NCBI GenBank assembly: GCA_015056915.1
Contig: SVFK01000001.1
Location: forward strand, 1-64,000
Reading direction: 5' to 3'
From: Lachnospiraceae bacterium
GTDB lineage: Bacteria > Bacillota > Clostridia > Lachnospirales > Lachnospiraceae
DNA: 64,000 nt
In this document: piece after piece, positions 52,134-60,257 of the stretch
Position numbering within the stretch: the first letter of the stretch is position 1
How the letters are laid out: each line of letters starts with the position of its first letter
The notes under the pieces: model-generated
Seen by the model: only the letters and a program-made list of their open reading frames with translations
Told to the model about the DNA's origin: nothing
Database searches by the model: none
Translations under genes and position numbers: made by a program

Positions 52134-52967
52134 TCAGTCCCTTAACTCGGGGATAAAGCTGTCAAATATAAACACTTCAAAATGCTCCTTCGCCAATTCC
52201 AATTCTCTCTGACTGCGAATCGTCCACGCCACTGACAGACTTCGAAATAACACACGACACAATGTTCGCGAAAGCACATGCGGATGTTGATGGTTATATG
52301 CAATGAAATCCGGCCGCGACAAAAAATTTAACAGCAGATATTGCAGACTGAAATATAACAGATTTTTTTGAGGATTCTCTTGTTTCCAAAAATAATCTGC
52401 GAGCTGTCCGCGTACAATATCATTATGATGCTTGCGATACCATGACACAGCCAGAGGATTGAAGGACTCTATGCAGTACCGTCCCCGATATCCCCGCAAA
52501 ATCGCATCTGCCACAGGGCACACGGATATGTCTGTAGACTCTGTTTTAAATTCAATAATCAGCGGCACCCTACCGTCTACCAGCTTCAGTACATCAGCGA
52601 AACGGGGAATTATTTCATCGGTTCCACATAAGGAAAACCCTTGCAATTCCTCATAAGTATAATCGCTGACATTGCCTTCCACACCGCAGATTCTTGTTAA
52701 TGTGGCATCATGAAACACAACCGGTATCTTGTCCTTCGACAGCTGCACATCCAATTCAATACCGTAGCCGGCATTCACTGCCTTCTCAAATGCCCTTATG
52801 GAATTCTCAGGGGCATCCGTAGTATTATCGTGAAGGCCACGGTGTGCATACAACCATTCCTGAAAAGGAATCGTATCCGGTCTTCTCACCACGCGGGGCA
52901 TGATAGCCCACAGATACAGCAAAATGACCGCAATCACAGCAATCGGAAATATATAAAATATTGTCAT
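52134..52967 (-). CDS. Membrane-anchored glycerophosphodiester phosphodiesterase
   Basis: 277 residues. One N-terminal helix (TIFYIFPIAVIAVILLYLW) anchors a GDPD barrel with AHRGLHDNTTDAPENSIRAF (catalytic His and metal Glu), IELDVQLSKD, VFHDATLTRICG and IIEFK. The enzyme releases glycerol 3-phosphate from deacylated phospholipid head groups or teichoic acids. AGAAGG lies 8 bases before the ATG at 52965-52967; an in-frame TTG two codons earlier is less likely. It follows the MFS gene by about 30 bases, so the two may form one unit. Confidence 0.9.
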   Translation of the reverse strand: MTIFYIFPIAVIAVILLYLWAIMPRVVRRPDTIPFQEWLYAHRGLHDNTTDAPENSIRAFEKAVNAGYGIELDVQLSKDKIPVVFHDATLTRICGVEGNVSDYTYEELQGFSLCGTDEIIPRFADVLKLVDGRVPLIIEFKTESTDISVCPVADAILRGYRGRYCIESFNPLAVSWYRKHHNDIVRGQLADYFWKQENPQKNLLYFSLQYLLLNFLSRPDFIAYNHQHPHVLSRTLCRVLFRSLSVAWTIRSQRELELAKEHFEVFIFDSFIPELRD

Positions 52968-52996
52968 TAACAAAACCTTCTATCTAAAATAATCTG

Positions 52997-54283
52997 TTAG
53001 TCTTCTACGTCAAAGTTTTCCAACACGCTCTCCTTCTTGACCGGCTTTACATCACCGTGACGAACCTGTGTCATGGTAAGAAATGCCAGCAGTGAGAATA
53101 CCAGTGCATAGGGAAACAGTGTCCGATACGAAATATTCTCCAGCAGAAAACCGGATAAAATCGGGGTTAATATTTGGGCTGACATGGAAAAGGTATAGTA
53201 GGTTCCCGTGAATTTACCCACGTCAGCGCCCTTGCTCATCGCCACTATCATAGGGTAGGAATTCACATTGATAGCCGCCCATGCCATACCGATTAACGCA
53301 AATGCAATATTAATCAGGAAATGATACTCCCCTACAAAGGTAGCTGCAGCGTAACAGCCTGCCATTAACAACACTCCACCCATAATGGTCTTCTTACGTC
53401 CGAATTTAGAGGCAATATGACCAATCGGTATATAGCTGATAATCGCAGCCACCGTAGCTACCATCAGACAATCTGCAAAGCCTCCGCCCTCCAGCTTCCA
53501 CACCACCTTCGTGTAGCGTGAAAATGCAGTGGTAACAGCATTGTATGCCGTAAACCAAAAGAAAATGGATACAAGCATAAAAATCATGCTTCTTTTCACT
53601 TCCTTTGACAGAACTGTTTTCTGCGGTACGTCCTCAGAGGCATCCTCTGCATCATCTGTCATATAGGGCTTCATTTCCTGCTTAATTCTATTCTCTCTGA
53701 CGGTTATTACAAGAATACCTACTGCGATTACCATCAATGCCGCAACACTGACAAACAATGGCATATAATCCGGTGTATCACCGGCACCCACCAACAGCTT
53801 AATCATAATCAGGGAATATACACCACCTACCGCTCCCATCAGATTAATCACCGCATTGGCCTTACTGCGCAAACGATTGGGTGTCAAATCCGGCATCAGC
53901 GCAACGGCCGGGGAACGGTAAAGTCCCATAGATATCAGCACCAAAAACAGTACCACTACAAACATGGGCAGATGACGCATTTTATCCGAAACAGGTAACA
54001 GCAGCATGAAGATGACCGCAAGAGTCGTACCACATATAATAAAAGGAGTACGTTTTCCCAGCGGAGTATTTACCTTGTCCGACAGCAAGCCAAAAACCGG
54101 CAGAAGCACCAGTGCCAGCACATTATCCATGGCCATCACCACACCGGTTACTGTCTCACCCATTCCGAAGCTATTCTGTAAAATCAAAGGTATTATATTA
54201 TCATACACCTGCCAAAAGGCACTAATACTTAAAAATGCAAGCCCGATAAAAAACGTGCGCTTGTAGTTTAATTTATTCTCCAT
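52997..54283 (-). CDS. MFS transporter, SLC45/sugar-type
   Basis: 428 residues with twelve predicted helices. N-terminal loop GLLSDKVNTPLGKRTPFIIC is the D-(x)-G-(R/K)-R-(R/T)-P motif of the SLC45/GPH-like sugar permeases, and FVVVLFLVLISMGLYRSPAV carries the RSPA element of that group. It probably carries a disaccharide or glycoside with H+. GGAGG lies 7-8 bases before the ATG. A perfect palindrome and an extended -10 box (54388-54424) lie upstream, and the GDPD gene follows. Confidence 0.87.
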   Translation of the reverse strand: MENKLNYKRTFFIGLAFLSISAFWQVYDNIIPLILQNSFGMGETVTGVVMAMDNVLALVLLPVFGLLSDKVNTPLGKRTPFIICGTTLAVIFMLLLPVSDKMRHLPMFVVVLFLVLISMGLYRSPAVALMPDLTPNRLRSKANAVINLMGAVGGVYSLIMIKLLVGAGDTPDYMPLFVSVAALMVIAVGILVITVRENRIKQEMKPYMTDDAEDASEDVPQKTVLSKEVKRSMIFMLVSIFFWFTAYNAVTTAFSRYTKVVWKLEGGGFADCLMVATVAAIISYIPIGHIASKFGRKKTIMGGVLLMAGCYAAATFVGEYHFLINIAFALIGMAWAAINVNSYPMIVAMSKGADVGKFTGTYYTFSMSAQILTPILSGFLLENISYRTLFPYALVFSLLAFLTMTQVRHGDVKPVKKESVLENFDVED

Positions 54284-54349
54284 ATATAACCTCCGGTCTA
54301 AATGTATTGACTCATCTTAATCAGAAATCTCTTCTCTTTCATATTAACA

Positions 54350-54374
54350 AAAGGAAGCCTAATAGGCAACCTTT
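54350..54374 (-). promoter_or_regulatory. Leader hairpin upstream of the MFS gene
   Basis: Minus strand: AAAGG-TT-GCCTA/TAGGC-TT-CCTTT forms a stem with an internal loop, followed by TGTTAATATG. If transcription starts at the -10 box at 54388-54393, this lies in the 5' leader, where it could shield or stabilise the message. Function unproven. Confidence 0.4.
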
Positions 54375-54387
54375 TTCCTTTAGTTAC

Positions 54388-54393
54388 AGTATA
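54388..54393 (-). promoter_or_regulatory. Extended -10 box upstream of the MFS gene
   Basis: Minus strand TGTTATACT (TGnTATACT); no good -35, because the expected region lies inside the palindrome at 54397-54424. This suggests regulation by a factor that binds the palindrome. Confidence 0.5.
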
Positions 54394-54396
54394 ACA

Positions 54397-54424
54397 CAGG
54401 AGTGACCAAAACTGGTCACTCCTG
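54397..54424. promoter_or_regulatory. Perfect 12-bp palindrome, probable operator
   Basis: CAGGAGTGACCA - AAAC - TGGTCACTCCTG. Perfect arms, short loop, directly before the extended -10 box of the MFS gene and without a U-tract on either strand, which fits a repressor or activator site (TetR-like symmetry) better than a terminator. Confidence 0.6.
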
Positions 54425-54460
54425 CAAAATTTTCTTATAAAAAATACTCCCTGATAGCTT

Positions 54461-54531
54461 CCTTTTACACAACCATGCCTGCTTAGCTTAATCCGTTTTC
54501 CCTTTTACACAATAGTGCCTGCTTGCTTTAT
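54461..54531. repeat. Two direct repeats of about 31 bp downstream of ddh
   Basis: Copies at 54461-54492 and 54501-54531 share CCTTTTACACAA, TGCCTGCTT and a GCTTAAT/GCTTTAT end; period 40 bases. Non-coding. The rest of the 264-base gap 54284-54547 holds the MFS promoter region. Confidence 0.65.
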
Positions 54532-54547
54532 CTTTCTTACCCTATCA

Positions 54548-55534
54548 TTACAGCATATGTGCTCGCAATTCTTCTCCACTCTGTCTGCACAGATATGCAG
54601 GCGCTACATCAAATACTGTCTTGCACCCCTTTTGCTTTTCCTGATTCATGCGGTATGCAGCTCTTGCATAAGCCACCAACACACTAGCTGTAAATTCCGG
54701 ATTGGAATCCAGCTTTAAGCTGTACTCAATAATATGCTTATGCTCTCCCTGCCAACCGCTCTTACCGCTGCGGATTACAAAGCCACCGTGAGGAATACCA
54801 CTGTGATTGGCATTCAATTCCTCCTGAGAAATAAAATGTACCGTGGTATCATAATCTGCAAAATAGTTGGGCATCTCTTTGATTTCTTTTTCGATTCTCG
54901 CAAGATCTGCACCTTCCTTTGCCACTACAAAGCACTCTCTGGTATGCTTCTGTCTGGTAGACAGCTCAGGCGTTTCGCCGCTTCTTACCCGTTCTAAGGC
55001 TTCCGGAACGGGAATTGTATATTGCCTTGCATCAGCTACTCCTTCTACTCTGCGGATGGCATCGGAATGACCCTGGCTGACACCCTTTCCCCAGAAGGTG
55101 TAATCCTTGCCTTCCGGCAAAATTGCATTGGCATACACTCTGTTTAAGGAGAACATTCCGGGGTCCCAGCCCACAGAAATAATGGCAACCTTTCCTGATT
55201 CCTGCGCAGTCTTGTCTACATTGGCATAATGCTCAGGAATCCTTGCATGGGTATCAAAGCTGTCGATTACATTGAAATACTTTGCATACTCAGGTGTCTG
55301 TACAGGTAAATCGGTTGCACTTCCACCACAGATAATCAATACATCAATTTCGTCCTTTTTGCTCAAAATATCATCAATGTGATACACCCCTGCGCTCTCT
55401 GTCAAAATCTTCACACTGTCAGGATTACGACGGGTAAATACCGCCTTTAACTCCATATCTTCATTCTGTTTTACCGCGCATTCAACGCCGCGTCCCAGAT
55501 TTCCATAACCTAAAATACCTATTCTAATACTCAT
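54548..55534 (-). CDS. ddh: meso-Diaminopimelate dehydrogenase
   Basis: 328 residues, normal length. Rossmann motif IGILGYGNLGRGVE at the N-terminus, ICGGSATDLPVQTPEYA, SFDTHARIPEHY, and SVGWDPGMFSLNRVYANA are diagnostic. It makes meso-DAP in one NADPH-dependent step from tetrahydrodipicolinate, feeding lysine and peptidoglycan. The ATG at 55532-55534 has two GGAG elements upstream; the in-frame extension to 55741 runs through the promoter and is rejected. Promoter and a near-palindrome lie at 55606-55654. It stands alone, with no other lysine genes adjacent. Confidence 0.95.
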   Translation of the reverse strand: MSIRIGILGYGNLGRGVECAVKQNEDMELKAVFTRRNPDSVKILTESAGVYHIDDILSKKDEIDVLIICGGSATDLPVQTPEYAKYFNVIDSFDTHARIPEHYANVDKTAQESGKVAIISVGWDPGMFSLNRVYANAILPEGKDYTFWGKGVSQGHSDAIRRVEGVADARQYTIPVPEALERVRSGETPELSTRQKHTRECFVVAKEGADLARIEKEIKEMPNYFADYDTTVHFISQEELNANHSGIPHGGFVIRSGKSGWQGEHKHIIEYSLKLDSNPEFTASVLVAYARAAYRMNQEKQKGCKTVFDVAPAYLCRQSGEELRAHML

Positions 55535-55605
55535 AATGGACTCCTCTCCTTCCGCTTTTGGGCACCTTTTGCCATCATAAAGCACATGCTTATCGCGCCT
55601 TGCAT

Positions 55606-55629
55606 TAGTGGTACTGTTTAGAACCACTA
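55606..55629. promoter_or_regulatory. Near-perfect palindrome at the ddh transcription start
   Basis: TAGTGGTACT - GTTT - AGAACCACTA: ten-base arms with a single mismatch, overlapping the edge of the -10 box and the predicted start of transcription. A likely operator for an unknown regulator, or a 5' hairpin. Confidence 0.6.
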
Positions 55630-55654
55630 TAATACAGTCCTCATACTTTGTCAA
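55626..55654 (-). promoter_or_regulatory. Sigma-A promoter of ddh
   Basis: Minus strand: TTGACA (55649-55654), 17-base spacer, TATAGT (55626-55631). The leader to the start codon is about 85 bases; I saw no lysine-riboswitch consensus in it. Confidence 0.82.
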
Positions 55655-55788
55655 GCTAAGTTTACCGATATATTTTACTTTACATTTTTTCTTGATTGTT
55701 CTTGCTTTTTCCATGATTTTCTGTACAATAAGAAATGGCAATCAGATAATTTGTTTTAATTTTGTTATAATAAAGAAAGGTTTTAATC

Positions 55789-57426
55789 ATGATTAGTGCA
55801 AACAATGTCACTTACAGAGTAGGTAAAAAGGCTTTATTCGAGGATGTTAATATCAAATTTACAGAAGGTAACTGTTATGGTTTAATTGGTGCTAACGGTG
55901 CCGGCAAATCCACTTTTCTGAAGATTCTCTCCGGCAAGCTGGAGACCACCAAGGGCGATATCGTTATCACTCCCGGACAGCGTTTGTCTGTACTGGAGCA
56001 GGACCATTTTAAATATGATGACTGGGTGGTAATGGACACCGTCATTATGGGTAATGAACGACTGTATCAGATTATGAAGGAAAAGGATGCTATCTACGCA
56101 AAGGAGGATTTCTCCGACGAAGACGGTATTCGTGCCAGTGAATTGGAAGCAGAATTTGCTGAAATGGATGGTTGGGAAGCCGAATCCAATGCTGCAATGC
56201 TCTTAAATGGTCTTGGCATTGATACAGAATTCCACTATTCTCTTATGAAGGACTTGGACGGTAATATCAAGGTTAAGGTCCTCCTTGCCAAAGCATTGTT
56301 TGGCAATCCTGATATTCTTCTTCTTGACGAGCCTACCAACCACCTTGATTTAGATGCGATTGCATGGTTGGAGGAATTTTTGATTAACTTTGACAACACA
56401 GTTATCGTGGTATCTCACGATCGTTATTTCTTAAATAAGGTATGTACTCATACCGCAGATATTGATTACGGCAAGATTCAGCTTTATGCCGGCAACTACG
56501 ATTTCTGGTATGAATCCAGCCAGTTGCTGATTAAGCAGATGAAGGAAGCCAACAAGAAAAAGGAAGAGAAAATCAAGGAGCTGCAGGAATTTATCTCCCG
56601 CTTCTCCGCAAATGCTTCCAAATCCAAGCAGGCAACCTCAAGAAAGCGTGCATTGGAAAAAATTGAATTGGATGAAATCAAGCCCTCCAGCAGAAAATAC
56701 CCTTACATTGATTTCCGCCCTGAGCGTGAAATCGGTAACGAGGTTCTCACTGTAGAGCATCTATCCAAAACCATCAACGGAGAGAAGGTATTGGACGACC
56801 TTTCTTTTGTGGTAGGACATGATGACAAGATTGCCTTCGTCGGAAGCAATGAGCTTGCAAAGACCACTCTCTTCCAGATTCTGGTGGGTGAAATGGAGCC
56901 GGATGAAGGCACCTACAAATGGGGTGTCACTACTTCTCAGGCATATTTCCCCAAGGATAATACAGCAGAGTTTGATAACGATTTGACTATCGCTGACTGG
57001 CTGACCGGTTACTCTCCCGTGAAGGACGCTACTTATGTGCGTGGTTTCTTAGGCCGTATGCTTTTTGCAGGCGAGGATGGTGTTAAAAAGGTACGCGTGC
57101 TGTCCGGTGGCGAGAAGGTTCGTTGTCTGCTGTCCAAGATGATGATTAGCGGTGCAAACTGCCTGATTTTGGATGAGCCTACCAACCACCTTGACATGGA
57201 ATCCATTACTGCTTTGAACAACGGTCTGATTAAATTCCCCGGTGTGGCATTATTCTCCTGCCATGACCATCAGTTTGTACAGACCACAGCCAACCGTATT
57301 ATGGAAATCCTTCCCAACGGTAGTATGATTGATAAAATCACCACCTACGACGAATATCTTGCCAGTGATGAAATGGCAAGAAAACGTACTGTATTCACTG
57401 CCAATAAGGAAGACGACGAGAATTAA
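55789..57426 (+). CDS. ABC-F family ATPase (YbiT-like)
   Basis: 545 residues, two ABC domains joined by a charged linker (about 240-300, KKKEEKIKELQEFISRF), without membrane segments. First domain: Walker A GANGAGKSTFL, Walker B ILLLDEPTNHLDLD, but its signature reads DLDGNIKVKVLLAKAL in place of LSGGQ. Second domain: P-loop GSNELAKTTLF with Ala where Gly is usual, signature LSGGEKVRCLL, Walker B LILDEPTNHLDME. The replaced motifs recur in the YbiT subgroup as I know it. ABC-F proteins act on the ribosome (translation factors or antibiotic protection). AAAGG lies 8 bases before the ATG. It is followed after 2 bases by the PHP-HAD gene. Confidence 0.92.
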   Translation: MISANNVTYRVGKKALFEDVNIKFTEGNCYGLIGANGAGKSTFLKILSGKLETTKGDIVITPGQRLSVLEQDHFKYDDWVVMDTVIMGNERLYQIMKEKDAIYAKEDFSDEDGIRASELEAEFAEMDGWEAESNAAMLLNGLGIDTEFHYSLMKDLDGNIKVKVLLAKALFGNPDILLLDEPTNHLDLDAIAWLEEFLINFDNTVIVVSHDRYFLNKVCTHTADIDYGKIQLYAGNYDFWYESSQLLIKQMKEANKKKEEKIKELQEFISRFSANASKSKQATSRKRALEKIELDEIKPSSRKYPYIDFRPEREIGNEVLTVEHLSKTINGEKVLDDLSFVVGHDDKIAFVGSNELAKTTLFQILVGEMEPDEGTYKWGVTTSQAYFPKDNTAEFDNDLTIADWLTGYSPVKDATYVRGFLGRMLFAGEDGVKKVRVLSGGEKVRCLLSKMMISGANCLILDEPTNHLDMESITALNNGLIKFPGVALFSCHDHQFVQTTANRIMEILPNGSMIDKITTYDEYLASDEMARKRTVFTANKEDDEN

Positions 57427-57428
57427 AT

Positions 57429-59126
57429 ATGATAGATTTACACGTACATTCCACCCGCTCCGACGGCACCTATTCACCAAGAGAGCTTGTTGATTATGCC
57501 ATAGAGAAGGGGCTTCGTGCCATGGCACTGACGGATCATGATTCCATTGACGGATTAGATGAAGCCATTCATTATGCTGAGCAGCTGCGTTATCTACAAA
57601 GCTCCTCCACAGGAGCTTCTGTACCTGCTCACGTTCCTGAAATCATCCCCGGCATTGAATTTTCCACAGAATACCAAGGACGTGATATTCATATTGTCGG
57701 GTTATATATTGATTACAAGCAGCCTGCATTTACACAAGCCCTGCAGAATTTTGTGAATTCCAGAGAGCTTCGCAATGAGAAAATGTGCGGACTGCTCAGG
57801 GAGCATGGTATTGATATAACCTATGAGAAATTGTGCGCTGCATTTCCCGATGCCGTTATTACCCGTGCCCATTATGCCAGATATCTGCTGGAGCATGGTT
57901 ATGTGGGTAGCATAAATGAAGCCTTTGACCGCTATGTGGGTGATCATGCATCCTGCTTTGTTCCCCGCGAAAAGGTCACCCCCACACAGGCTGTGGAATT
58001 AATATTGCAAGCAGACGGCATTCCCATTCTTGCGCATCCGATGCTATATGGTATAAGCAGTGCCAGACTGGAGACTCTGGTTGTGGAATTAAAGGCTGTG
58101 GGATTACTGGGAATCGAAGCAATTTATAACAATCACTCTGCCGGTGACGAACGACAGCTTCGCCGTCTGGCAGCTAAATATCATCTGCTTATCAGCGGCG
58201 GCTCCGATTTTCACGGCTCCAACAAACCGAAATTGGATCTGGGTGTAGGCTACGGCAAGCTATATGTGCCGGATGATATTTTAGAGGATATTCAGGCTTG
58301 CAGAAAAAATCTTCTTTTCACAGATATGGATGGCACCCTGCTTTTGAATAACAGTACTGTCAGTCCTAACATGAAGAATGCCCTGAACCGTATGACGACT
58401 GCCGGACATCATTTGATATTAAGCTCCGGTCGTCCCCTGCCCAGCATCCTTGAGGTACGAAAACAGGCAGGTATTGATTATCCCAATATGCTGATTATTT
58501 CCAGCAACGGAGCTTTGGTATATGATTGTGATAACAAACGCCCTATTCTGGAATACCGTATTGACCCGGAGGATATAAAATATATCATTGCCACTGCGGA
58601 GGCTACCGGTATCCATATACATGGCTACACCTCCAAAACCATTGTTTGTCATGAAATGAATGAGGAGCTTTGCTATTATACCAGGCGCATTCACATGCCC
58701 CTACAATGCGTGGAGAACATTGCAGCAGCACTGCCGAACGGCAGTTACAAGCTACTGGCCATCCATTTGACGGACAAAGAACGGTTGGTGCAACTGCGTG
58801 AACAATTGTTAGCCGATAAGAGCCGGAAGCTTAAGGAGCGCGTGCAGATGATTTTCTCCAATGACCAATATCTGGAAATCTTACCCCTCAGTGCCGGAAA
58901 AGGTAACGCCCTACGCTTTGTAACGGATTATCTTCCTGCGCCCCGCTCTCACACCTTTGCGGCAGGTGATGCCGAAAATGACATCTCCATGCTGAAAGCG
59001 GCACAATATGGCATTGCCATGGCCAATGCCGATGCATCGGTCAAAGCTTGTGCAGATATTGTAACCGGGAATACCAATGACGAGGATGGACTTCTGGAGA
59101 TTCTGAATAAATATTTTGTACAATAA
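57429..59126 (+). CDS. PHP-domain phosphoesterase fused to a Cof-type HAD phosphatase
   Basis: 565 residues in one frame. Part 1 (1-285) is a PHP phosphoesterase: HVHSTRSDGTYSP, LTDHDSIDG, PGIEFSTEY, LAHPMLYG and SGGSDFHGSNKP keep the metal-binding His/Asp/Glu residues, as in nucleoside-bisphosphate phosphatases (YciV-like). Part 2 (290-565) is a HAD-IIB (Cof) phosphatase: FTDMDGTLLLNN (nucleophile Asp), SSGRPLPS, the cap domain, K in LSAGKGNAL and GDAENDISMLKAA. All HAD motifs are intact, so both halves should be active. The substrates are unknown. Translated directly after the ABC-F gene, without a strong ribosome-binding site of its own, so probably coupled. Confidence 0.9.
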   Translation: MIDLHVHSTRSDGTYSPRELVDYAIEKGLRAMALTDHDSIDGLDEAIHYAEQLRYLQSSSTGASVPAHVPEIIPGIEFSTEYQGRDIHIVGLYIDYKQPAFTQALQNFVNSRELRNEKMCGLLREHGIDITYEKLCAAFPDAVITRAHYARYLLEHGYVGSINEAFDRYVGDHASCFVPREKVTPTQAVELILQADGIPILAHPMLYGISSARLETLVVELKAVGLLGIEAIYNNHSAGDERQLRRLAAKYHLLISGGSDFHGSNKPKLDLGVGYGKLYVPDDILEDIQACRKNLLFTDMDGTLLLNNSTVSPNMKNALNRMTTAGHHLILSSGRPLPSILEVRKQAGIDYPNMLIISSNGALVYDCDNKRPILEYRIDPEDIKYIIATAEATGIHIHGYTSKTIVCHEMNEELCYYTRRIHMPLQCVENIAAALPNGSYKLLAIHLTDKERLVQLREQLLADKSRKLKERVQMIFSNDQYLEILPLSAGKGNALRFVTDYLPAPRSHTFAAGDAENDISMLKAAQYGIAMANADASVKACADIVTGNTNDEDGLLEILNKYFVQ

Positions 59127-59130
59127 ATAA

Positions 59131-59164
59131 GGAGTTGCCATATCGCTATTTGATATGCAACTCC
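59131..59164. terminator. Hairpin between convergent genes
   Basis: GGAGTTGCCATATC and GATATGCAACTCC form a 13-bp stem with one bulged C and a 7-base loop. It starts four bases after the stop of the PHP-HAD gene and serves the opposite 87-aa gene as well; the minus-strand side continues TTATTTATT. Probably bidirectional. Confidence 0.72.
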
Positions 59165-59211
59165 CTATGCTTTCTATCATTCTATAAAATGTTTACAACC
59201 CTTATTTGTAT

Positions 59212-59475
59212 TTAACCTTCCACAATCAGGTATCTGCCATCGCCGATGTCAAATACTTCATCAGCTTCCAGGATTTCATCGCCCACAGCGCCATCCATGT
59301 CGATGCCTTCTTCCTCGAAGAATTCGATTACTTCGTCAACGGAATTCACTACAATCGCCATGCAGTCTTCCAGAAAGCTCTCTGCGCTCTCCAAGCTGTC
59401 TGCAACAGGCTCCGGAAACAGCTGTAACTGCTTTTTCAGGAAACATTCCAGTACCGCATCATCAAATTCGTGCAT
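59212..59475 (-). CDS. Small acidic protein, 87 aa
   Basis: Strongly acidic (net charge well below zero), soluble; begins MHEFDDAVLECFLKKQLQLF and ends in GDGRYLIVEG. I recognise no named family, but a perfect AGGAGG 8 bases before the ATG and the closing hairpin support a real gene. There is no clear operon partner: the HAD gene upstream ends 116 bases away. Confidence 0.7.
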   Translation of the reverse strand: MHEFDDAVLECFLKKQLQLFPEPVADSLESAESFLEDCMAIVVNSVDEVIEFFEEEGIDMDGAVGDEILEADEVFDIGDGRYLIVEG

Positions 59476-59591
59476 ATGCCCAACCTCCTTTTCTCTGTTC
59501 CAAAATACTGTCTCTTTTTTTCATCATAATATGATTATGATACAGAGTCAATACTGTGTTACTAATTTACAATGGACGACTTAAAATATCT

Positions 59592-60245
59592 CTAAATATA
59601 TTCTAGCAATTCCAGGGGACGCGCAATAATAGCGTCAGCATGAGCGGCTTCCAGCTCCTCTCGTTCGCGGAATCCCCAGAGGGCTCCCACCGTAAAAGCA
59701 CCTGCACCTTTCCCCGTTTTCATATCGGTAGCTGTATCCCCCAGATATAAAATCTCCTCTGCCGTCAGCTCCAGCTGCTCCAATATCCGAAATACACCCA
59801 CAGGACTTGGCTTGATGGGCACATTGTCCTTCTGTCCTTGAATCACATCAAAGCAACTCTCGCCAAAAAGTGTTTCAATCACACGAAGCGTTTCCACATG
59901 TGGCTTGTTGGAAAGCACCGCCAGCTTAAGTCCTTTTTCCTTTAAAGCTGTAAGCAGCTCCCGAATCCCCTCATAGGGCTTTACCTCATACATACAGTTA
60001 TCCCTGAATATTTCTTTATATTCCGCAAATACCTCTTCAAAATAAGCATGCTCGGTATCGCCGCCGGTCTCCAACGCACGCCTCACCATGTTGGCAGCTC
60101 CGTCTCCTACAAAGTACTGATACTGCTTCACACTAAAGGGACCGTAACCAACCTTGGCAAGGGCTTTATCCGCACAATATTTTATACTGTTGATGGAATC
60201 GGACAGCGTTCCATCCAAGTCAAAAATCACTGCTTTCTTCCTCAT
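59592..60245 (-). CDS. HAD phosphatase, phosphoglycolate-phosphatase-like
   Basis: 217 residues. HAD motifs: AVIFDLDGTLSDS (nucleophile), VLSNKP (motif II), K in PIKPSP (motif III) and LYLGDTATDMKTGKGAG (motif IV), with a helical cap (residues 15-85). Closest to Gph/PpaX-type enzymes that remove phosphate from 2-phosphoglycolate or PPi; the substrate is not certain. It follows maf by 12 bases and is the last gene of the ppx-ppk-maf group. Confidence 0.88.
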   Translation of the reverse strand: MRKKAVIFDLDGTLSDSINSIKYCADKALAKVGYGPFSVKQYQYFVGDGAANMVRRALETGGDTEHAYFEEVFAEYKEIFRDNCMYEVKPYEGIRELLTALKEKGLKLAVLSNKPHVETLRVIETLFGESCFDVIQGQKDNVPIKPSPVGVFRILEQLELTAEEILYLGDTATDMKTGKGAGAFTVGALWGFREREELEAAHADAIIARPLELLEYI

Positions 60246-60257
60246 ACTGTCCTCTTT

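Noticed and set aside
54397-54424. Palindrome read as a terminator of ddh
   Set aside because: Neither strand has a U-tract after it, and it directly abuts an extended -10 box of the MFS gene; an operator is more likely.
55535-55620. Lysine riboswitch in the ddh leader
   Set aside because: The leader is only about 85 bases, too short for the lysine aptamer, and no aptamer consensus was seen.
55535-55741. Longer ddh start at 55741
   Set aside because: The extension passes through the promoter and operator; residues are not like Ddh, whose Rossmann motif starts at 55534.
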